Translations under genes and position numbers: made by a program | Assembly: GCF_025660655.1 (NCBI RefSeq) | Contig: NZ_JAOTIN010000003.1 | Coordinates: 62,001 to 126,000, forward strand | Length of the DNA: 64,000 nucleotides | From: Streptococcus sp. CSL10205-OR2 | Lineage (GTDB): Bacteria > Bacillota > Bacilli > Lactobacillales > Streptococcaceae | Direction of reading: 5' to 3' | Notes under the pieces: generated by a model | What the model was told of the DNA's origin: nothing | Seen by the model: only the letters and a program-made list of their open reading frames with translations | Databases searched by the model: none | Shown here: piece by piece, positions 32,389 through 41,735 of the stretch | Layout of the letters: each line of letters opens with the position of its first letter | Position numbering within the stretch: the stretch's first letter is position 1

Positions 32389-32907
32389 TTAAAAAACAAG
32401 GCAATAAGCCAATGTCAAAAAGGGAATAAAGGCAATGGGTTTTTTATTGTTATGACTTAAGAAAATGACTACTATTCCCATTAAACTTGCCAGTTGAATA
32501 AGCCAAGAGAGTTGCCAAATGGTGATGGTTAAACTGATAGTGCTGAGATAAAACAAATCACCACTTCCTATTTTAATATCCCGAAATTCTGCTAAAAGAG
32601 CTAGTAAAAATAAAATGATAGCAGTCAGTGTTATGGGATAAAAAATTATTGTACTTAAAGTCAATATCATCCATATGGTTAAAGGATATTCTTGATAAAA
32701 AATATCATAAAGACTGAGTAATAAACTAATACCAATGATTACGATATGAGTGCTAGTGATGGTTGTACTCATCCATTTATAGGCTAAGATGGCAATGATT
32801 AATCCAGTGAATAGCATTAATAAGCTCATTTTTGGTTTTAAAGATTTAGTTATTTTAGTAGTTAATCCTTTTTGCCAGTGATGTAATTGCTTAGTGAAAT
32901 AGGTCAT
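32389..32907 (-). CDS. Type IV prepilin peptidase (A24) homologue lacking the N-terminal domain
   Basis: A 172-residue membrane protein with 6-7 helices. The two catalytic aspartates of A24 peptidases are present: Asp68 in LLSLYDIFYQEYPL and Asp117 in IKIGSGDLFYL. The QEYPL..W context matches streptococcal ComC/CilC, which processes competence pseudopilins. Streptococcal homologues are about 220 residues and begin with a hydrophobic segment followed by a CxxC..CxxC methylase loop; here residues 1-26 are polar without cysteines. Upstream DNA (32908-33000) shows no continuation. Peptidase function may be kept, but N-methylation and perhaps normal folding are doubtful. Confidence 0.75.
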   Translation of the reverse strand: MTYFTKQLHHWQKGLTTKITKSLKPKMSLLMLFTGLIIAILAYKWMSTTITSTHIVIIGISLLLSLYDIFYQEYPLTIWMILTLSTIIFYPITLTAIILFLLALLAEFRDIKIGSGDLFYLSTISLTITIWQLSWLIQLASLMGIVVIFLSHNNKKPIAFIPFLTLAYCLVF

Positions 32908-32948
32908 ATTTCTTTATTCGAAAAAATTGTTTAAAATAATCAAATGAG

Positions 32949-32977
32949 TTGCATTTTCATCAAAAAAACGATAGAAT
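32949..32977 (+). promoter_or_regulatory. Promoter of dpr
   Basis: TTGCAT, 17-base spacer, TAGAAT, ending 40 bases before the start codon. The AT-rich stretch 32980-33002 contains AGAAT..ATTCT arms and ATAATAATAATT, vaguely like a PerR box; not convincing by eye. Confidence 0.65.
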
Positions 32978-33017
32978 AAGAATGTAAATAATAATAATTC
33001 TAAATAAGGAGAGAAAA

Positions 33018-33551
33018 ATGAGTACAATTAGTGTTGAAAAAATTTATGCATCAATCGTTCATAATATCACAAAAAAAGAAGAAACAGAAAGTAATTCTAA
33101 AACAAAGGCTGTTTTAAATCAAACAGTCGCAGACCTTTCTAAAGCAGCTTCTATTGTTCACCAAGTTCATTGGTATATGAGAGGAAGAGGTTTCTTCCAC
33201 CTACATCCAAAAATGGATGAATTAATGGATGGTTTAAATGAACATCTTGATGAAATTAGTGAACGTTTGATTACTATCGGAGGAGCTCCTTTTTCTACTC
33301 TTAAAGAATTTGATGAAAATTCTAAATTAGAAGAAGTGCCTGGTTCGTTTGATAAAACCATCGAAGATCACTTGAAACGTTTGGTTGACGTTTATAGCTA
33401 CTTAGCTAACCTTTACCAAGTAGGTTTAGATGTGACTGATGAAGAAGGTGATGATCCGTCAAATGATTTATTTGTAGCCGCTCAAACAGACGCTGAAAAA
33501 ACATTGTGGATGCTTCAAGCAGAGCTTGGGAACAAGCCAGGAATTAGATAA
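33018..33551 (+). CDS. dpr: Dps-like peroxide resistance ferritin (Dpr)
   Basis: A 177-residue member of the Dps/Dpr family, forming 12-subunit cages that oxidise and store iron and protect streptococci, which lack catalase, from peroxide. Ferroxidase residues are visible in [26 protein letters not shown] and [10 protein letters not shown]: His51, Asp67 region, Asp78 and Glu82. AAGGAGAGAAAA precedes ATG 33018. A single-gene unit with its own promoter and terminator; PerR control is usual for the family but not demonstrated here. Confidence 0.94.
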   Translation: MSTISVEKIYASIVHNITKKEETESNSKTKAVLNQTVADLSKAASIVHQVHWYMRGRGFFHLHPKMDELMDGLNEHLDEISERLITIGGAPFSTLKEFDENSKLEEVPGSFDKTIEDHLKRLVDVYSYLANLYQVGLDVTDEEGDDPSNDLFVAAQTDAEKTLWMLQAELGNKPGIR

Positions 33552-33560
33552 TGACAATCA

Positions 33561-33594
33561 AAAAAGTCTAGGATAGATGTCCTAGGCTTTTTGT
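33561..33594 (+). terminator. Terminator of dpr
   Basis: AAAAGTCTAGGA / TCCTAGGCTTTT stem (one wobble pair) with loop TAGATG and T-run. Confidence 0.88.
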
Positions 33595-33635
33595 TGTTTA
33601 TAAAAATATGTTATAGAAACCGATTGCATCATATC

Positions 33636-33664
33636 TTGAAAAAAAAGGTTCTTTTTGATAGAAT
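33636..33664 (+). promoter_or_regulatory. Strong promoter of yqgQ-glcK, set for a leaderless transcript
   Basis: TTGAAA, 17-base spacer, TAGAAT. The usual start point, 6-7 bases after the -10, falls on 33670-33672, i.e. on the yqgQ start codon at 33671. Confidence 0.7.
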
Positions 33665-33670
33665 CAGTGT

Positions 33671-33880
33671 ATGAAAACACTTTATGATGTGCAACAGCTA
33701 TTAAAGCATTTTGGGATTTTTGTGTATCTTGGGAAAAGACTTTATGATATTGAGATGATGAAAATTGAGTTGGAAAGACTCTATGATAATGGCTTAATTG
33801 AAAAAGAAGATTACCTGATTGCTGAATTGATTTTAAGGCGAGAGCACAGGATAGAAGAGGAAAAAGAAAATGGCAAATAA
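33671..33880 (+). CDS. yqgQ: YqgQ family protein (DUF910)
   Basis: A 69-residue helical protein starting MKTLYDVQQLLKHFGIFVYLGKR, the conserved YqgQ beginning, so the start is well supported even though no Shine-Dalgarno sequence precedes it. Function unknown; commonly found directly before glcK, as here (11-base overlap). Its promoter lies so close that the mRNA probably starts at the ATG. Confidence 0.9.
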   Translation: MKTLYDVQQLLKHFGIFVYLGKRLYDIEMMKIELERLYDNGLIEKEDYLIAELILRREHRIEEEKENGK

Positions 33881-34841
33881 GCTACTAGGAATTGATTTAG
33901 GTGGAACCACTATTAAATTTGGTATTTTAACACTTGAAGGTGAGGTTCAAGAAAAATGGGCTATTGAAACCAATATCTTGGAAGAAGGTAAACATATTGT
34001 TCCTGACATTGTGGCTTCTATTAAACATCGTTTGGAATTATATGGCCTAACCAAAGAAGATTTTGTTGGTATTGGTATGGGTTCTCCTGGAGCTGTTGAT
34101 CGTCAGTTGAAAACGGTGACCGGGGCCTATAATCTTAACTGGGCAAAGACCCAAGAAGTAGGTTCAGTGATTGAAAAGGAAATTGGTATTCCTTTTGCGA
34201 TTGATAATGATGCTAATGTTGCGGCTCTTGGAGAACGTTGGGTTGGAGCTGGTAACAACCATTCGGATGTTGTTTTTATGACTCTTGGAACGGGAGTTGG
34301 TGGTGGTATTATCACTGACGGGAAGCTCATTCATGGTGTTGCTGGTGCAGGAGGTGAAATTGGTCATATGATCGTTGAGCCTACCAATGGTTTTCTTTGC
34401 ACTTGTGGTAGCCATGGTTGCCTTGAGACAGTAGCCTCAGCGACTGGTGTTGTTCGTGTAGCGCGCCAATTGGCTGAAGCTTATGAAGGCGACTCAAAGA
34501 TTAAGCTTGCGCTTGATAATGGTGAAGAAGTGACAAGTAAAGATGTTTTTGTTGCTGCTGAGGATGGCGATGGCTTTGCTAATAGTATTGTTGAAAAAGT
34601 GAGTTTTTATTTAGGCCTTGCAACAGCTAATATTAGTAATATTTTAAACCCAGATAGTATTGTGATTGGTGGCGGTGTCTCTGCAGCCGGAGAATTTTTA
34701 CGTGCTCGCATTGAAAAATACTTTGAGACATTTACTTTCCCACAAGTGAGACAATCAACTAAGATTAAAATGGCTGAGCTTGGAAATGATGCTGGCATTA
34801 TTGGTGCTGCTAGCCTAGCTAGTCAATTAAAGGAAAATTAA
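33870..34841 (+). CDS. glcK: ROK family glucokinase
   Basis: Phosphorylates glucose with ATP; a 323-residue ROK protein. Visible: ATP-phosphate motif LLGIDLGGTTIKFGI, sugar-binding IDNDANVAALGE with catalytic Asp, the zinc motif CTCGSHGCLE (around residue 173) and the GGGVSAAGEF adenosine motif. ATG 33870 has AGAGGAAAAAGAAA upstream inside yqgQ. Feeds glycolysis for sugar entering outside the PTS; also a source of signals for catabolite control. Confidence 0.95.
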   Translation: MANKLLGIDLGGTTIKFGILTLEGEVQEKWAIETNILEEGKHIVPDIVASIKHRLELYGLTKEDFVGIGMGSPGAVDRQLKTVTGAYNLNWAKTQEVGSVIEKEIGIPFAIDNDANVAALGERWVGAGNNHSDVVFMTLGTGVGGGIITDGKLIHGVAGAGGEIGHMIVEPTNGFLCTCGSHGCLETVASATGVVRVARQLAEAYEGDSKIKLALDNGEEVTSKDVFVAAEDGDGFANSIVEKVSFYLGLATANISNILNPDSIVIGGGVSAAGEFLRARIEKYFETFTFPQVRQSTKIKMAELGNDAGIIGAASLASQLKEN

Positions 34842-34850
34842 AGGAGAGTT

Positions 34851-35243
34851 ATGGACAATAATATTGTAACAATTATACTTTGGATTGGGGTAATCGGTTT
34901 TATTGGCTGGACCATTTGGAACTACTTTAGAATTAGAAAAGCCTCTAAATTTATTGAAAATGAAGAATTTGCTGCTTTGATGAGAACAGGACAACTGATT
35001 GATATTAGAGAACCTTCTGTTTTTAAACGTGAGCATATCTTAGGAGCTAGAAATTTCCCGATAGGTCAATTTAAAACCTCTTTGTCAGCCTTAAGAAAAG
35101 ACAAGCCCGTTTTATTATATGATAGTAATCGTAGTAAAGGTGTGGGTCGCGCGGTTATCGAATTAAAAAAAGCAGGTTACCAAGAGATTTATGTCTTGAA
35201 ATTTGGTTATGATTACTGGGATGGTAAAAAGAAAAAAGGTTAA
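34851..35243 (+). CDS. Membrane-anchored rhodanese-like domain protein without the catalytic cysteine
   Basis: A 130-residue protein: one N-terminal helix (residues ~5-26) and a rhodanese domain (GQLIDIREPSVFKREHILGARNFPIGQF). Active rhodaneses have a Cys at the start of the loop after LLY; here it is Asp91 (VLLYDSNRSKG), so sulfur transfer is not expected. AAAGGAGAGTT precedes ATG 34851. It follows glcK by 9 bases, an order found in other streptococci. Possibly a binding or regulatory protein. Confidence 0.88.
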   Translation: MDNNIVTIILWIGVIGFIGWTIWNYFRIRKASKFIENEEFAALMRTGQLIDIREPSVFKREHILGARNFPIGQFKTSLSALRKDKPVLLYDSNRSKGVGRAVIELKKAGYQEIYVLKFGYDYWDGKKKKG

Positions 35244-35268
35244 AATAACTAAGAAATCATTAAAAACG

Positions 35269-35293
35269 AGAGAGTATAACTCTCTTTTTTTTT
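35269..35293 (+). terminator. Terminator of the yqgQ-glcK-rhodanese operon
   Basis: AGAGAGT / ACTCTCT stem with a 3-base loop and a run of eight or more T. Confidence 0.9.
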
Positions 35294-35386
35294 AATTTTT
35301 TTAAGCCCAAAAAAGGATTTAAAAGAAGTTTTATGGTTTCTGAAAACATTTACAACGACCTTATCACTGTTATTTGAGTGAAATTA

Positions 35387-35395
35387 TGTTATAAT
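35387..35395 (+). promoter_or_regulatory. Extended -10 promoter of typA
   Basis: TGtTATAAT; no good -35 at the usual distance. The leader would be about 28 bases. Confidence 0.6.
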
Positions 35396-35429
35396 TCATA
35401 AGTTGAAATTAAAAGATACAGAGGATTAT

Positions 35430-37280
35430 ATGACCAAATTAAGAGAAGACATTCGTAACATTGCTATTATTGCCCACGTTGACCATGGGAAAACGACACT
35501 TGTTGACGAATTGTTAAAACAATCAAAAACACTAGATGCTAGAACAACTCTAGATGAACGCGCAATGGATTCAAATGATATTGAAAAAGAGCGTGGGATT
35601 ACTATCCTAGCCAAAAACACAGCTGTTTTATACAATGACACACGTATCAACATCATGGATACCCCAGGGCATGCCGACTTTGGTGGAGAAGTGGAACGTA
35701 TCATGAAAATGGTTGATGGTGTTGTTTTGGTTGTCGATGCCTATGAAGGTACGATGCCTCAAACACGTTTTGTTTTGAAAAAAGCGTTGGAGCAAGACCT
35801 CATTCCGATTGTCGTTGTTAACAAAATTGATAAACCATCCGCTCGTCCAGCAGAAGTTGTTGATGAAGTTTTAGAGTTGTTTATCGAACTTGGTGCTGAT
35901 AATGAGCAACTTGATTTCCCTGTTGTTTATGCTTCAGCGATTAATGGAACATCATCGTTATCAGATGACCCTAATGCCCAAGAAAAAACAATGGCGCCAG
36001 TGTTTGATACCATTATTGAACACATTCCAGCTCCAATAGATAATTCTGATGAGCCATTACAATTTCAAGTATCCCTACTAGATTATAATGATTTTGTTGG
36101 TCGTATTGGGATTGGTCGTGTCTTTAGAGGTAGTGTAAAAGTCGGTGATCAAGTTACCCTATCAAAATTAGATGGCACCACGAAAAACTTCAGAGTAACA
36201 AAACTATTTGGTTTCTTTGGCTTAGAACGTCGTGAAATCAAAGAAGCAAAAGCTGGTGATTTGATTGCCGTTTCAGGAATGGAAGATATTTTCGTTGGTG
36301 AAACAGTGACACCAACTGATGTTGTCGAACCGTTACCTGTTCTTCATATCGATGAACCAACTCTACAAATGACCTTTTTGGTAAACAATTCTCCTTTTGC
36401 AGGACGTGAAGGAAAATTTGTCACTTCGCGTAAAGTAGAAGAGCGTTTACTAGCAGAATTACAAACTGACGTTTCTCTTCGTGTTGACCCAACTGATTCT
36501 CCAGACAAATGGACGGTTTCAGGACGTGGTGAATTGCATTTATCAATCTTAATTGAAACTATGAGACGTGAAGGTTATGAGCTACAAGTGTCACGTCCAG
36601 AAGTTATCATCAAAGAAGTTGATGGTGTTAAGATGGAACCGTTTGAGCGCGTGCAAATTGACACGCCAGAAGAATACCAAGGATCAGTCATTCAATCATT
36701 ATCAGAACGTAAAGGTGAAATGATTGATATGCAGTCAACAGGAAATGGTCAAACACGTTTGATTTTCTTGGTACCAGCTAGAGGATTGATTGGTTACACA
36801 ACAGAATTTCTATCAATGACACGTGGTTATGGTATCATGAACCATACCTTTGACAGTTACATGCCATTTGTTCGTGCTGAAATTGGTGGCCGTCATCGCG
36901 GTGCACTTGTCTCTATTGATGCAGGTAAAGCAACAACATACTCTATCATGGCTATTGAAGAACGTGGTACTATCTTTGTCAATCCTGGGACAGAAGTCTA
37001 TGAAGGGATGATTATCGGAGAGAATTCTCGTGATAATGACCTAACTGTTAACATTACCAAAGCAAAACAAATGACAAATGTTCGTTCAGCCACTAAAGAT
37101 CAAACATCTGTTATTAAAACACCACGTATTTTAACCCTCGAAGAGTCATTAGAATTTTTAAATGATGATGAATACATGGAAGTCACACCAGAGTCTATTC
37201 GTCTTCGTAAACAAATTCTTGATAAAAACCTTCGTGCCAAAGCTTCTAAAAAGAAGAAAAATTCAGAATCAGAAGAATAA
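35430..37280 (+). CDS. typA: Ribosome-associated GTPase TypA/BipA
   Basis: A 616-residue translational GTPase that binds ribosomes and helps 50S assembly at low temperature or stress. G1 motif AHVDHGKTT, G3 DTPGHADF, G4 NKID near the N-terminus; EF-G-like domains II, III and V follow, with the BipA-specific C-terminal region ending in a basic tail. I start at ATG 35430 (AGAGGA upstream); a TTG 27 bases earlier in frame has no ribosome site. Confidence 0.96.
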   Translation: MTKLREDIRNIAIIAHVDHGKTTLVDELLKQSKTLDARTTLDERAMDSNDIEKERGITILAKNTAVLYNDTRINIMDTPGHADFGGEVERIMKMVDGVVLVVDAYEGTMPQTRFVLKKALEQDLIPIVVVNKIDKPSARPAEVVDEVLELFIELGADNEQLDFPVVYASAINGTSSLSDDPNAQEKTMAPVFDTIIEHIPAPIDNSDEPLQFQVSLLDYNDFVGRIGIGRVFRGSVKVGDQVTLSKLDGTTKNFRVTKLFGFFGLERREIKEAKAGDLIAVSGMEDIFVGETVTPTDVVEPLPVLHIDEPTLQMTFLVNNSPFAGREGKFVTSRKVEERLLAELQTDVSLRVDPTDSPDKWTVSGRGELHLSILIETMRREGYELQVSRPEVIIKEVDGVKMEPFERVQIDTPEEYQGSVIQSLSERKGEMIDMQSTGNGQTRLIFLVPARGLIGYTTEFLSMTRGYGIMNHTFDSYMPFVRAEIGGRHRGALVSIDAGKATTYSIMAIEERGTIFVNPGTEVYEGMIIGENSRDNDLTVNITKAKQMTNVRSATKDQTSVIKTPRILTLEESLEFLNDDEYMEVTPESIRLRKQILDKNLRAKASKKKKNSESEE

Positions 37281-37305
37281 TATCATCATTTGGGAGGAGA
37301 AATAG

Positions 37306-37566
37306 ATGTTTTACTTAATCATTGCTATTTTGATTGTTTTGTATTACCTATTTGTCGCTTCCAAGACGATAAAAAACACTATGAATATGATTATGATCGT
37401 TGCGATTATTTCTTTTGCTGTCTTTGTCATAGGAATGGGTGCGATTAAACTGATGGAATCACCACCAGAAATCTATGTGATTTTAGGCATGCTGATTGCT
37501 GGTTTTTACATCGTCAAAGATGTGGTTAAATTGTCAAGTAAAATAGAAACAAAAGATAGCCCATAG
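37306..37566 (+). CDS. DUF3165 family small membrane protein
   Basis: An 86-residue protein with three hydrophobic helices (residues ~1-18, 25-45, 56-74) and a polar tail. Typical of the streptococcal DUF3165 family, which lies between typA and murD. GGGAGGAGAAATAG precedes ATG 37306. Function unknown. Confidence 0.83.
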   Translation: MFYLIIAILIVLYYLFVASKTIKNTMNMIMIVAIISFAVFVIGMGAIKLMESPPEIYVILGMLIAGFYIVKDVVKLSSKIETKDSP

Positions 37567-37689
37567 CTATCTTTTTAATCTGTCTAATATAAGAACAAAA
37601 CAGTTAGTTTTGCTTATCTGATAAGTGTTGAAAAAGTAGCTGATTAAAGGTAAAATAGAAACAACGTCAAGAATGAATGGGAAAGAAAA

Positions 37690-39045
37690 ATGAAACAACT
37701 ATCGCAATTTAAAAATAAGAAAGTTTTAGTCTTGGGCTTGGCTCGTTCTGGAGAAGCAGCAGCACGTTTGTTAGTAAAATTAGGAGCCATTGTCACTGTT
37801 AATGATGCTAAGCCTCTTGAGGACAACCCTAGCGCCAAATCTCTTTTAGAAGAAGGTATTAGGGTGATTACTGGTCATCATCCTTTAGCATTATTAGATG
37901 AGGATTTTAGTCTTATCGTTAAAAATCCTGGGATTCCTTATGCTAATCCTATGATTCAACTAGCAATGAGTAAAGAAATTCCTATCTATACTGAGGTTGA
38001 ACTGGCTTATTTAATTTCAGAAGCTCCAATTGTTGGTATTACAGGTTCAAACGGGAAGACCACCACAACAACAATGATTGAACAGGTTTTAAAAGCAGCG
38101 GGTCAATCGCCTTATCTGTCTGGAAATATTGGTTTTCCAGCCAGTGAAGTGGCACAATCAGTTTCAAAAGATGATATTTTAGTCATGGAATTATCGAGTT
38201 TTCAGTTGATGGGGATTAAAGAGTTTAAACCTCATATTGCTGTGATGACAAATATTATGCCGACGCATTTGGACTATCATGGTTCTTTTGATGATTATGT
38301 TAAAGCCAAATGGGCTATTCAAAAAGAGATGACAGCTTCTGATTTTCTCGTTTTAAATGTTAATCAAGACTTACTAAAAACATTGGCTGATACCACAAAA
38401 GCAAAGGTGGTTCCTTTTTCAACGCAAGAAATAGTTGATGGGGCTTATCTGAAAGAAGATAGTCTTTATTTTCGTACAGAAAAAATCATGTCAGTTGACC
38501 AACTAGGCGTTCCAGGCTTGCATAATGTTGAAAATGCTTTAGCAACTATTGCTGTTGCTAAAATACTTGAAGTGCCAACTCAAACGATTGTCACAGCCTT
38601 ATCGCATTTTAGTGGTGTCAAACATCGTTTACAGTCTGTTGGTAGCATTGAAGGTATCTCTTTTTATAATGACAGCAAATCAACCAATATCTTAGCAACA
38701 AAAAAAGCTCTTTCTGGCTTTAACAATGAAAAAGTTCTTCTTATTGCTGGTGGTTTAGACCGTGGTAATGAGTTTGATGATCTAGTAGAAGATATCACTG
38801 GCTTAAAAGTCATGATTTTAATTGGGGAGTCAGCCCCTCGCATGATAAAGGCAGCACAAAAAGCAAATATCCCTTATGTGCAAGCAAAAGACGTCAAAGA
38901 TGCGACAAAAATAGCTTTTAACATTGCAACCAATGGGGATACTATTTTACTGAGTCCAGCCAATGCTAGCTGGGATATGTATGATAACTTTGAAGTGCGT
39001 GGTGATGAATTTATCGTAGCTTTTAACGAATTAAAAGGAGTTTGA
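37690..39045 (+). CDS. murD: UDP-N-acetylmuramoylalanine--D-glutamate ligase
   Basis: Adds D-Glu to UDP-MurNAc-Ala in peptidoglycan precursor synthesis. A 451-residue Mur ligase with the N-terminal Rossmann motif [16 protein letters not shown], the ATP loop [15 protein letters not shown] (about residues 117-131), the [15 protein letters not shown] segment and NDSKSTN. ATG 37690 has only a weak purine stretch (GGGAAAGAAAA) upstream. First of murD-murG-divIB with 1-base spacings. Confidence 0.96.
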   Translation: MKQLSQFKNKKVLVLGLARSGEAAARLLVKLGAIVTVNDAKPLEDNPSAKSLLEEGIRVITGHHPLALLDEDFSLIVKNPGIPYANPMIQLAMSKEIPIYTEVELAYLISEAPIVGITGSNGKTTTTTMIEQVLKAAGQSPYLSGNIGFPASEVAQSVSKDDILVMELSSFQLMGIKEFKPHIAVMTNIMPTHLDYHGSFDDYVKAKWAIQKEMTASDFLVLNVNQDLLKTLADTTKAKVVPFSTQEIVDGAYLKEDSLYFRTEKIMSVDQLGVPGLHNVENALATIAVAKILEVPTQTIVTALSHFSGVKHRLQSVGSIEGISFYNDSKSTNILATKKALSGFNNEKVLLIAGGLDRGNEFDDLVEDITGLKVMILIGESAPRMIKAAQKANIPYVQAKDVKDATKIAFNIATNGDTILLSPANASWDMYDNFEVRGDEFIVAFNELKGV

Positions 39046-39046
39046 A

Positions 39047-40132
39047 ATGACTAAACCCAAAATAGTCTTAACTGGTGGAGGAACAGTCGGCCATGTGACC
39101 TTAAATTTATTATTAATCCCACAGTTGATTAAAGATGGTTTTGAGGTGCACTATATTGGTGATAAAAATGGCGTAGAATTTGAACAATTGCAACCATTCA
39201 AAAATCAAGTGACTTTTCATAGTATTGCTACGGGCAAACTACGTCGTTATTTTTCTTGGCAGAATTTGGCAGATTTTTTCAAAGTTTTCTGGGGCATTCT
39301 ACAATCCGTGGTGATTTTATTGAGAATAAAACCCAAGGCCTTATTTTCTAAGGGGGGCTTTGTTTCAGTCCCACCAGTCATGGCATCAAAGCTTATCGGC
39401 ATTCCTATTTTTGTTCATGAATCGGATTTGTCTATGGGTCTAGCCAATAAAATTGCTTATAAACTAGCAACTTTGATGTATACCACTTTTGAACAAGAAC
39501 ATCAATCTGTAAAATTGAAACATGTTGGAGCGATTACTAAAATTTCCCAAGAGACACAAATATCTCCATCACAATTAGTGACAGAAGTAAAAGAGATGTT
39601 CAGTCCAGACTTAAAGACACTGTTATTTATCGGAGGTTCTGCTGGTGCCAGAGTCTTTAATGATTTCATCACAGCACATCAAGAAGAATTAACCAAACAC
39701 TATAATATTATTAATATTTCTGGTGATAAAACACTTAATCAATTAAAGAAAAATCTTTATCGCATAGATTATGTGACAGATACTTATCAAAGCCTGATGG
39801 CAATGGCAGATCTTGTGGTAACAAGAGGTGGTTCTAATACTATTTTTGAACTTTTAGCAATGAAAAAACCACATCTTATTATTCCTCTTGGTAAAGAAGC
39901 TAGTCGTGGCGACCAATTGGAAAATGCTTCTTATTTTGAAAATAAAGGATATGCTCTACAATTGGCAGAAAATCAGTTGTCTGAAAAAACTTTTTATGAA
40001 CAAGTAGAGTTTCTTTTAGCCCATCAAGAAACCTTTGTGGAAACTATGAAAGCTAGTAATGAAACAACATCAGTTGAAGATTTTTATCATATTTTAATGC
40101 AAGACATATCAGAAAAAACTAAAGGAAGATAG
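39047..40132 (+). CDS. murG: UDP-GlcNAc--lipid I N-acetylglucosaminyltransferase
   Basis: Makes lipid II at the inner face of the membrane. A 361-residue GT-B glycosyltransferase; the first glycine loop reads GGGTVGHV as in streptococci and the second [11 protein letters not shown]; the donor-binding [24 protein letters not shown] is complete. AAGGAGTTTGAA at the end of murD is its ribosome site. Works between murD product and division proteins such as DivIB. Confidence 0.95.
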   Translation: MTKPKIVLTGGGTVGHVTLNLLLIPQLIKDGFEVHYIGDKNGVEFEQLQPFKNQVTFHSIATGKLRRYFSWQNLADFFKVFWGILQSVVILLRIKPKALFSKGGFVSVPPVMASKLIGIPIFVHESDLSMGLANKIAYKLATLMYTTFEQEHQSVKLKHVGAITKISQETQISPSQLVTEVKEMFSPDLKTLLFIGGSAGARVFNDFITAHQEELTKHYNIINISGDKTLNQLKKNLYRIDYVTDTYQSLMAMADLVVTRGGSNTIFELLAMKKPHLIIPLGKEASRGDQLENASYFENKGYALQLAENQLSEKTFYEQVEFLLAHQETFVETMKASNETTSVEDFYHILMQDISEKTKGR

Positions 40133-40133
40133 C

Positions 40134-41414
40134 ATGTCAAATAAACAAGAACCCTCTAAGAAAGAGGACGTTTTAACAGAATGGCAGAAAAAAAATCTTG
40201 AATTTCAAAAGCGTAAACAAGAAAAAGAAAAATTAGAACAAGAAAAACAAGAACGCGAACTACAAAAAAAGAAAGAAGAGATAGAAAAAGCCAAGCTAAA
40301 ACGACAACAGGAAAAAGAACAAGAACAAGAAGAAGAGCAGTCTCAAAAAGTTTCTGATGACAAAGAAGTTCTTTCTGAAGAAAATTCTTCAAACGAAGAG
40401 GTTGATGAAGAAGAGGTTGCTCAAAAAGAAGAAACTTCGATAGAAGAAGAGAATTCTAAAGAGGATGTAAAGGTCACTCTTCCCGTTAAAAAAGATAATG
40501 TTCAAATAAAAGAATTAGAAGAAAATAGACCTAACACTCTCCCTAAAAAACCCTTTGTTTTAGATGAAAAATTAAAAAAGGCTTTACCAATTTTAATCGG
40601 TTTTTCAATTCTTTTATTATTTTCCATTTTTATGATTACGCCATATAGCAAGGACAAACAAATTTCTGTAGCAGGTATGACTCATACCAATGAGGAAACG
40701 GTTTATGCTGCTTCTGGCATCAAAGATAGTGATTATATCTTATCTTTAATCACCAATAAAAAGCAGTTTGAACAAGCTGTTGTTAATGGTGATCCATGGG
40801 TTAAAAGTGCCAATATCAGCTATCAATTTCCTAACCAGTTTAGGATAACTGTCTCAGAATATCGCATTGTTGCTTATCAGCAAATTGAGGCTGGTTTTCA
40901 ACCGATATTAGAGACTGGAAAGATAATGCCAACGATTACCAAAGCTCAAATGCCTGAGGAGTTTTTGTTGATTGAACTTCTCCAACAAGAAGATGTTTCC
41001 TTACTAGTTAAAGAATTAATGACATTAGACAGAGAGATTGTTGATAGCATGGTATCCATCCGTTTAGCCAACTCAACAACCACAAAAGACCTTCTTAATA
41101 TCCAAATGAGAGATGGAAATAATGTCAGAGTTCCTTTGTCACAGTTAGAGGTTAAAATGCCTTTATATTCTGAAATTGCACAACAAGTCCCTGTTGGTAG
41201 TATTATTGATATGGAAGTTGGGGTTTATGCAACAAGTGAACAATTAGAAATACTTTCAGATCAAATTAAAGCAGAAAATATTGCTAAAAAAGAAGAAGAA
41301 AAGGCAGCAGAAGAAGCCAAAGAGGCTGCTAACAATCAAAGTAGTGAAGAAGCTCCTGTTTCAGAAGAATTAGCTCCAACGACAGAGCCAACCAACTCAG
41401 AAGTTAGTGAATAA
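40134..41414 (+). CDS. divIB: Cell division protein DivIB/FtsQ
   Basis: A 426-residue bitopic division protein. Residues 1-145 are a long Glu/Lys/Gln cytoplasmic region, coiled-coil-like and highly repetitive. A single helix lies at ~150-170 (LPILIGFSILLLFSIFMI). The POTRA/FtsQ domain follows (YSKDKQISVAGMTHTNEETVYAASGI), then the beta domain. The C-terminal ~45 residues are Glu/Ala/Ser/Pro-rich. It belongs to the divisome with FtsL and DivIC. ftsA and ftsZ do not follow. Confidence 0.93.
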   Translation: MSNKQEPSKKEDVLTEWQKKNLEFQKRKQEKEKLEQEKQERELQKKKEEIEKAKLKRQQEKEQEQEEEQSQKVSDDKEVLSEENSSNEEVDEEEVAQKEETSIEEENSKEDVKVTLPVKKDNVQIKELEENRPNTLPKKPFVLDEKLKKALPILIGFSILLLFSIFMITPYSKDKQISVAGMTHTNEETVYAASGIKDSDYILSLITNKKQFEQAVVNGDPWVKSANISYQFPNQFRITVSEYRIVAYQQIEAGFQPILETGKIMPTITKAQMPEEFLLIELLQQEDVSLLVKELMTLDREIVDSMVSIRLANSTTTKDLLNIQMRDGNNVRVPLSQLEVKMPLYSEIAQQVPVGSIIDMEVGVYATSEQLEILSDQIKAENIAKKEEEKAAEEAKEAANNQSSEEAPVSEELAPTTEPTNSEVSE

Positions 41415-41530
41415 AAAGATTAGAAAAACCACTTATTTCACAAATTTTAGAGTTGATGAAATAAGAAAAGCCACCCTATCAGCTTATTAGTGTTACAACT
41501 CAACACTACTATCAATAAAACACCAAAAGT

Positions 41531-41562
41531 AAAGGCTAAACACCATGTTTTAGCCTTTTTCT
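41531..41562 (+). terminator. Terminator after divIB
   Basis: AAAGGCTAAA / TTTAGCCTTT stem with T-run. The other bases of the 321-base gap 41415-41735 hold the promoter of the metal importer; no gene is seen. Confidence 0.88.
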
Positions 41563-41662
41563 CTATCCTTTAAACAGAGAAGAAAGTTGCTATTTGAATT
41601 TGAGAAAAAAGAGGTTAATCGATATTAACAAGGCTTCAATTTTAACCACTTTGTGACATCAA

Positions 41663-41691
41663 GTTGACGTTTTTTAAAAAGATAGGTATAA
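41663..41691 (+). promoter_or_regulatory. Promoter of the metal ABC importer operon
   Basis: TTGACG, 17-base spacer, TATAAT: near-consensus. Expected start near 41698. A DtxR/MntR-type operator would be expected around it, but I could not identify a convincing palindrome. Confidence 0.82.
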
Positions 41692-41735
41692 TTGAGGTGA
41701 TTGTAATTATTGTTAGCTCATTAAGGAGATTAATA

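Noticed and set aside
32980..33003. PerR box in front of dpr
   Set aside because: The AT-rich sequence only loosely resembles the PerR consensus; kept as a remark but not called.
34164..34415. Minus-strand frames inside glcK
   Set aside because: Antisense to a well-supported ROK kinase, without ribosome sites or known motifs.
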